Source: Euryarchaeota archaeon UBA220
GTDB taxonomy: Archaea > Thermoplasmatota > Poseidoniia > Poseidoniales > Thalassarchaeaceae
Reading direction: 5' to 3'
DNA: 32,061 bases
Assembly: GCA_002501885.1 (NCBI GenBank)
Contig: DAON01000073.1
Location: forward strand, 18,115-50,175
Shown here: positions 31,402-32,061 of the stretch, piece by piece
Numbering within the stretch: position 1 is the first letter of the stretch
Layout: each line of letters starts with the position of its first letter
Notes under the pieces: generated by a model
What the model saw: the letters and a program-made list of their open reading frames with translations, nothing else
Databases searched by the model: none
Told to the model about the DNA's origin: nothing
Translations under genes and position numbers: made by a program

Positions 31402-32061
31402 TTAACAGCCCATTCCTGACTTCAGATTTTGTAGATTCTTATCCATCAAAGTCAGGTAACTATCTTCACTATCCATCGGCGGTAGTTCCATAGTGTACAG
31501 GATCTCAATACTGATTCCGTTAGGCATAGTATCAGAGATAGTTTGCTCGACTATTCCAGCAACCGAAGATTGATCAGTATATTCCTCAACGAAAAGTACT
31601 GTCAGACTATCTTCCTCAATCTGCTCAATTACTTCGGCAATGTCTTCTGCCGTAGGCTCTCCTTCCGGGTCAAGTCCATGTACAGTAGTGAATTGAATGT
31701 CATATCTCTGTGCTAGGTAAGAGTAGGCATTGTGATTCGCTACAACCGTATTCCCTGCACAATTCGCGCCCTCTCCAAATGCAGATTGGTATCCAATGTG
31801 CAAGAAATCTAGCTCAGTCTTGAAAGCTTCAGCATTCTCGACGAATGTTGCTTCATGGTCTGGGAAGTTAGCGATTAAGACATCCTTGACAACATCGACT
31901 TGTGCCTTGAACGCAAGAGGGTCCAACCAGCTGTGAGGGTCAAACTCAATCTCCTCATCTGAGTGGTCATCGTGATCGTCCCCATCATCCGAGTGATCAT
32001 CATGGTCATCTTCCTCATCCGAGTGATCATCATGGTCATCTTCCTCATCTGAGTGGTCATC
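31402..32061 (-). CDS. znuA: Zinc-binding periplasmic-type lipoprotein/substrate-binding protein, C-terminal part
   Basis: Partial; the N-terminus lies beyond the right edge, leaving about 219 codons. It is the substrate-binding protein of the zinc ABC transporter. FDPHSWLDPLAFKAQVDVV carries a metal-binding His, then come VVANHNAYSYLAQRYDIQF with a second His, and the acidic FVEEYTDQSSV; the C-terminus LQNLKSGMGC is typical. Before FDPHSW is a repeated Asp/His/Ser/Glu linker (unit DDHSDEEDDH), the charged flexible loop found in ZnuA and TroA-type proteins, encoded by a 30-bp DNA repeat. It is the first visible gene of the operon znuA-microprotein-znuC-znuB. The single long loop and neighbours favour zinc over manganese. 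Confidence 0.9.
   Translation of the reverse strand, partial: DDHSDEEDDHDDHSDEEDDHDDHSDDGDDHDDHSDEEIEFDPHSWLDPLAFKAQVDVVKDVLIANFPDHEATFVENAEAFKTELDFLHIGYQSAFGEGANCAGNTVVANHNAYSYLAQRYDIQFTTVHGLDPEGEPTAEDIAEVIEQIEEDSLTVLFVEEYTDQSSVAGIVEQTISDTMPNGISIEILYTMELPPMDSEDSYLTLMDKNLQNLKSGMGC
31961..32061. repeat. 30-bp tandem repeat encoding the ZnuA Asp/His-rich loop
   Basis: At least three full 30-bp units (31961-31990, 31991-32020, 32021-32050) and a fourth partial unit cut by the window edge. Units two and three differ at only the last base. Each codes for ten residues with two or more His. Such repeats change length easily by slippage, so the number of His residues may differ among strains. Confidence 0.85.

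Noticed and set aside
31961..32061. Possible CRISPR array at the right edge
   Set aside because: The 30-bp units are directly adjacent without spacers and stay in frame in znuA, so it is a coding tandem repeat.
1..32061. tRNA, rRNA, riboswitch, transposase, integrase, toxin-antitoxin or phage genes
   Set aside because: I looked for typical tRNA ends and conserved arms in the few gaps and for such protein signatures and found none; a tRNA scan program and an Rfam search would be decisive.

Overview
This looks like a stretch of archaeal chromosome, most likely from a marine Thermoplasmatota (Candidatus Poseidoniales, Marine Group II, or a close relative). The archaeal assignment is well supported: there is a TATA-binding protein gene, a mevalonate kinase, archaeal TATA boxes at leaderless or near-leaderless distances, and GGTGAT-type ribosome binding sites. 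The marine group is an inference from the gene mix and style: very compact genes, long PKD-domain surface proteins with one C-terminal membrane anchor, acidic proteins, and mid-range GC. No rRNA or tRNA gene was seen, so the lineage cannot be fixed from this window.

Layout. 1-2040: start of a membrane pyrophosphatase (minus), a class I glutamine amidotransferase, an NFU-type Fe-S protein and a small membrane protein. 2100-6250 (plus): a DNA repair and oxidative stress run made of PolX with a PHP nuclease domain, a small membrane protein, endonuclease III, an unknown protein, a BCP-type peroxiredoxin and a small helical protein, several joined by start/stop overlaps. 6222-12074 (minus): a SepF-like protein coupled to a 1,182-residue PKD surface protein, then TBP and mevalonate kinase. 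12162-16739 (plus): a membrane HdrDE/EMO-like Fe-S oxidoreductase, a small membrane protein, a C26-type amidotransferase and CysRS. 16740-24209: a secreted, membrane-anchored amidohydrolase with a lamin-tail domain (minus), a BNR-propeller lipoprotein (plus) and IleRS (minus). 24291-26801 (plus): an HMA-DUF4396 metal protein, NAD synthetase and an anchored alpha/beta hydrolase. 26803-27705 (minus): a DUF1295 membrane enzyme.

The last 4.4 kb, after an AT-rich gap at 27706-27854, is a zinc-homeostasis island with visibly lower GC. It holds a COG0523 metallochaperone GTPase with an extra C-terminal domain, a thioredoxin-like ferredoxin-type protein, and on the opposite strand znuA-(33-residue membrane microprotein)-znuC-znuB. 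The ZnuA linker is a 30-bp tandem repeat rich in Asp and His that runs off the window edge.

Most notable points: an acidic insert of about 55 residues in the second TBP repeat; a PolX whose third catalytic Asp appears to be Gln; an endonuclease III lacking the fourth Fe-S cysteine; a SepF-like gene coupled to a surface protein with a long acidic cytoplasmic tail; a zinc-operon microprotein in the same frame as znuC, separated by one TGA; and a 17-bp dyad with identical arms at the starts of two unrelated genes. I saw no CRISPR array, insertion sequence, phage gene or obvious defence system. There is no gene-free stretch longer than 300 bases.
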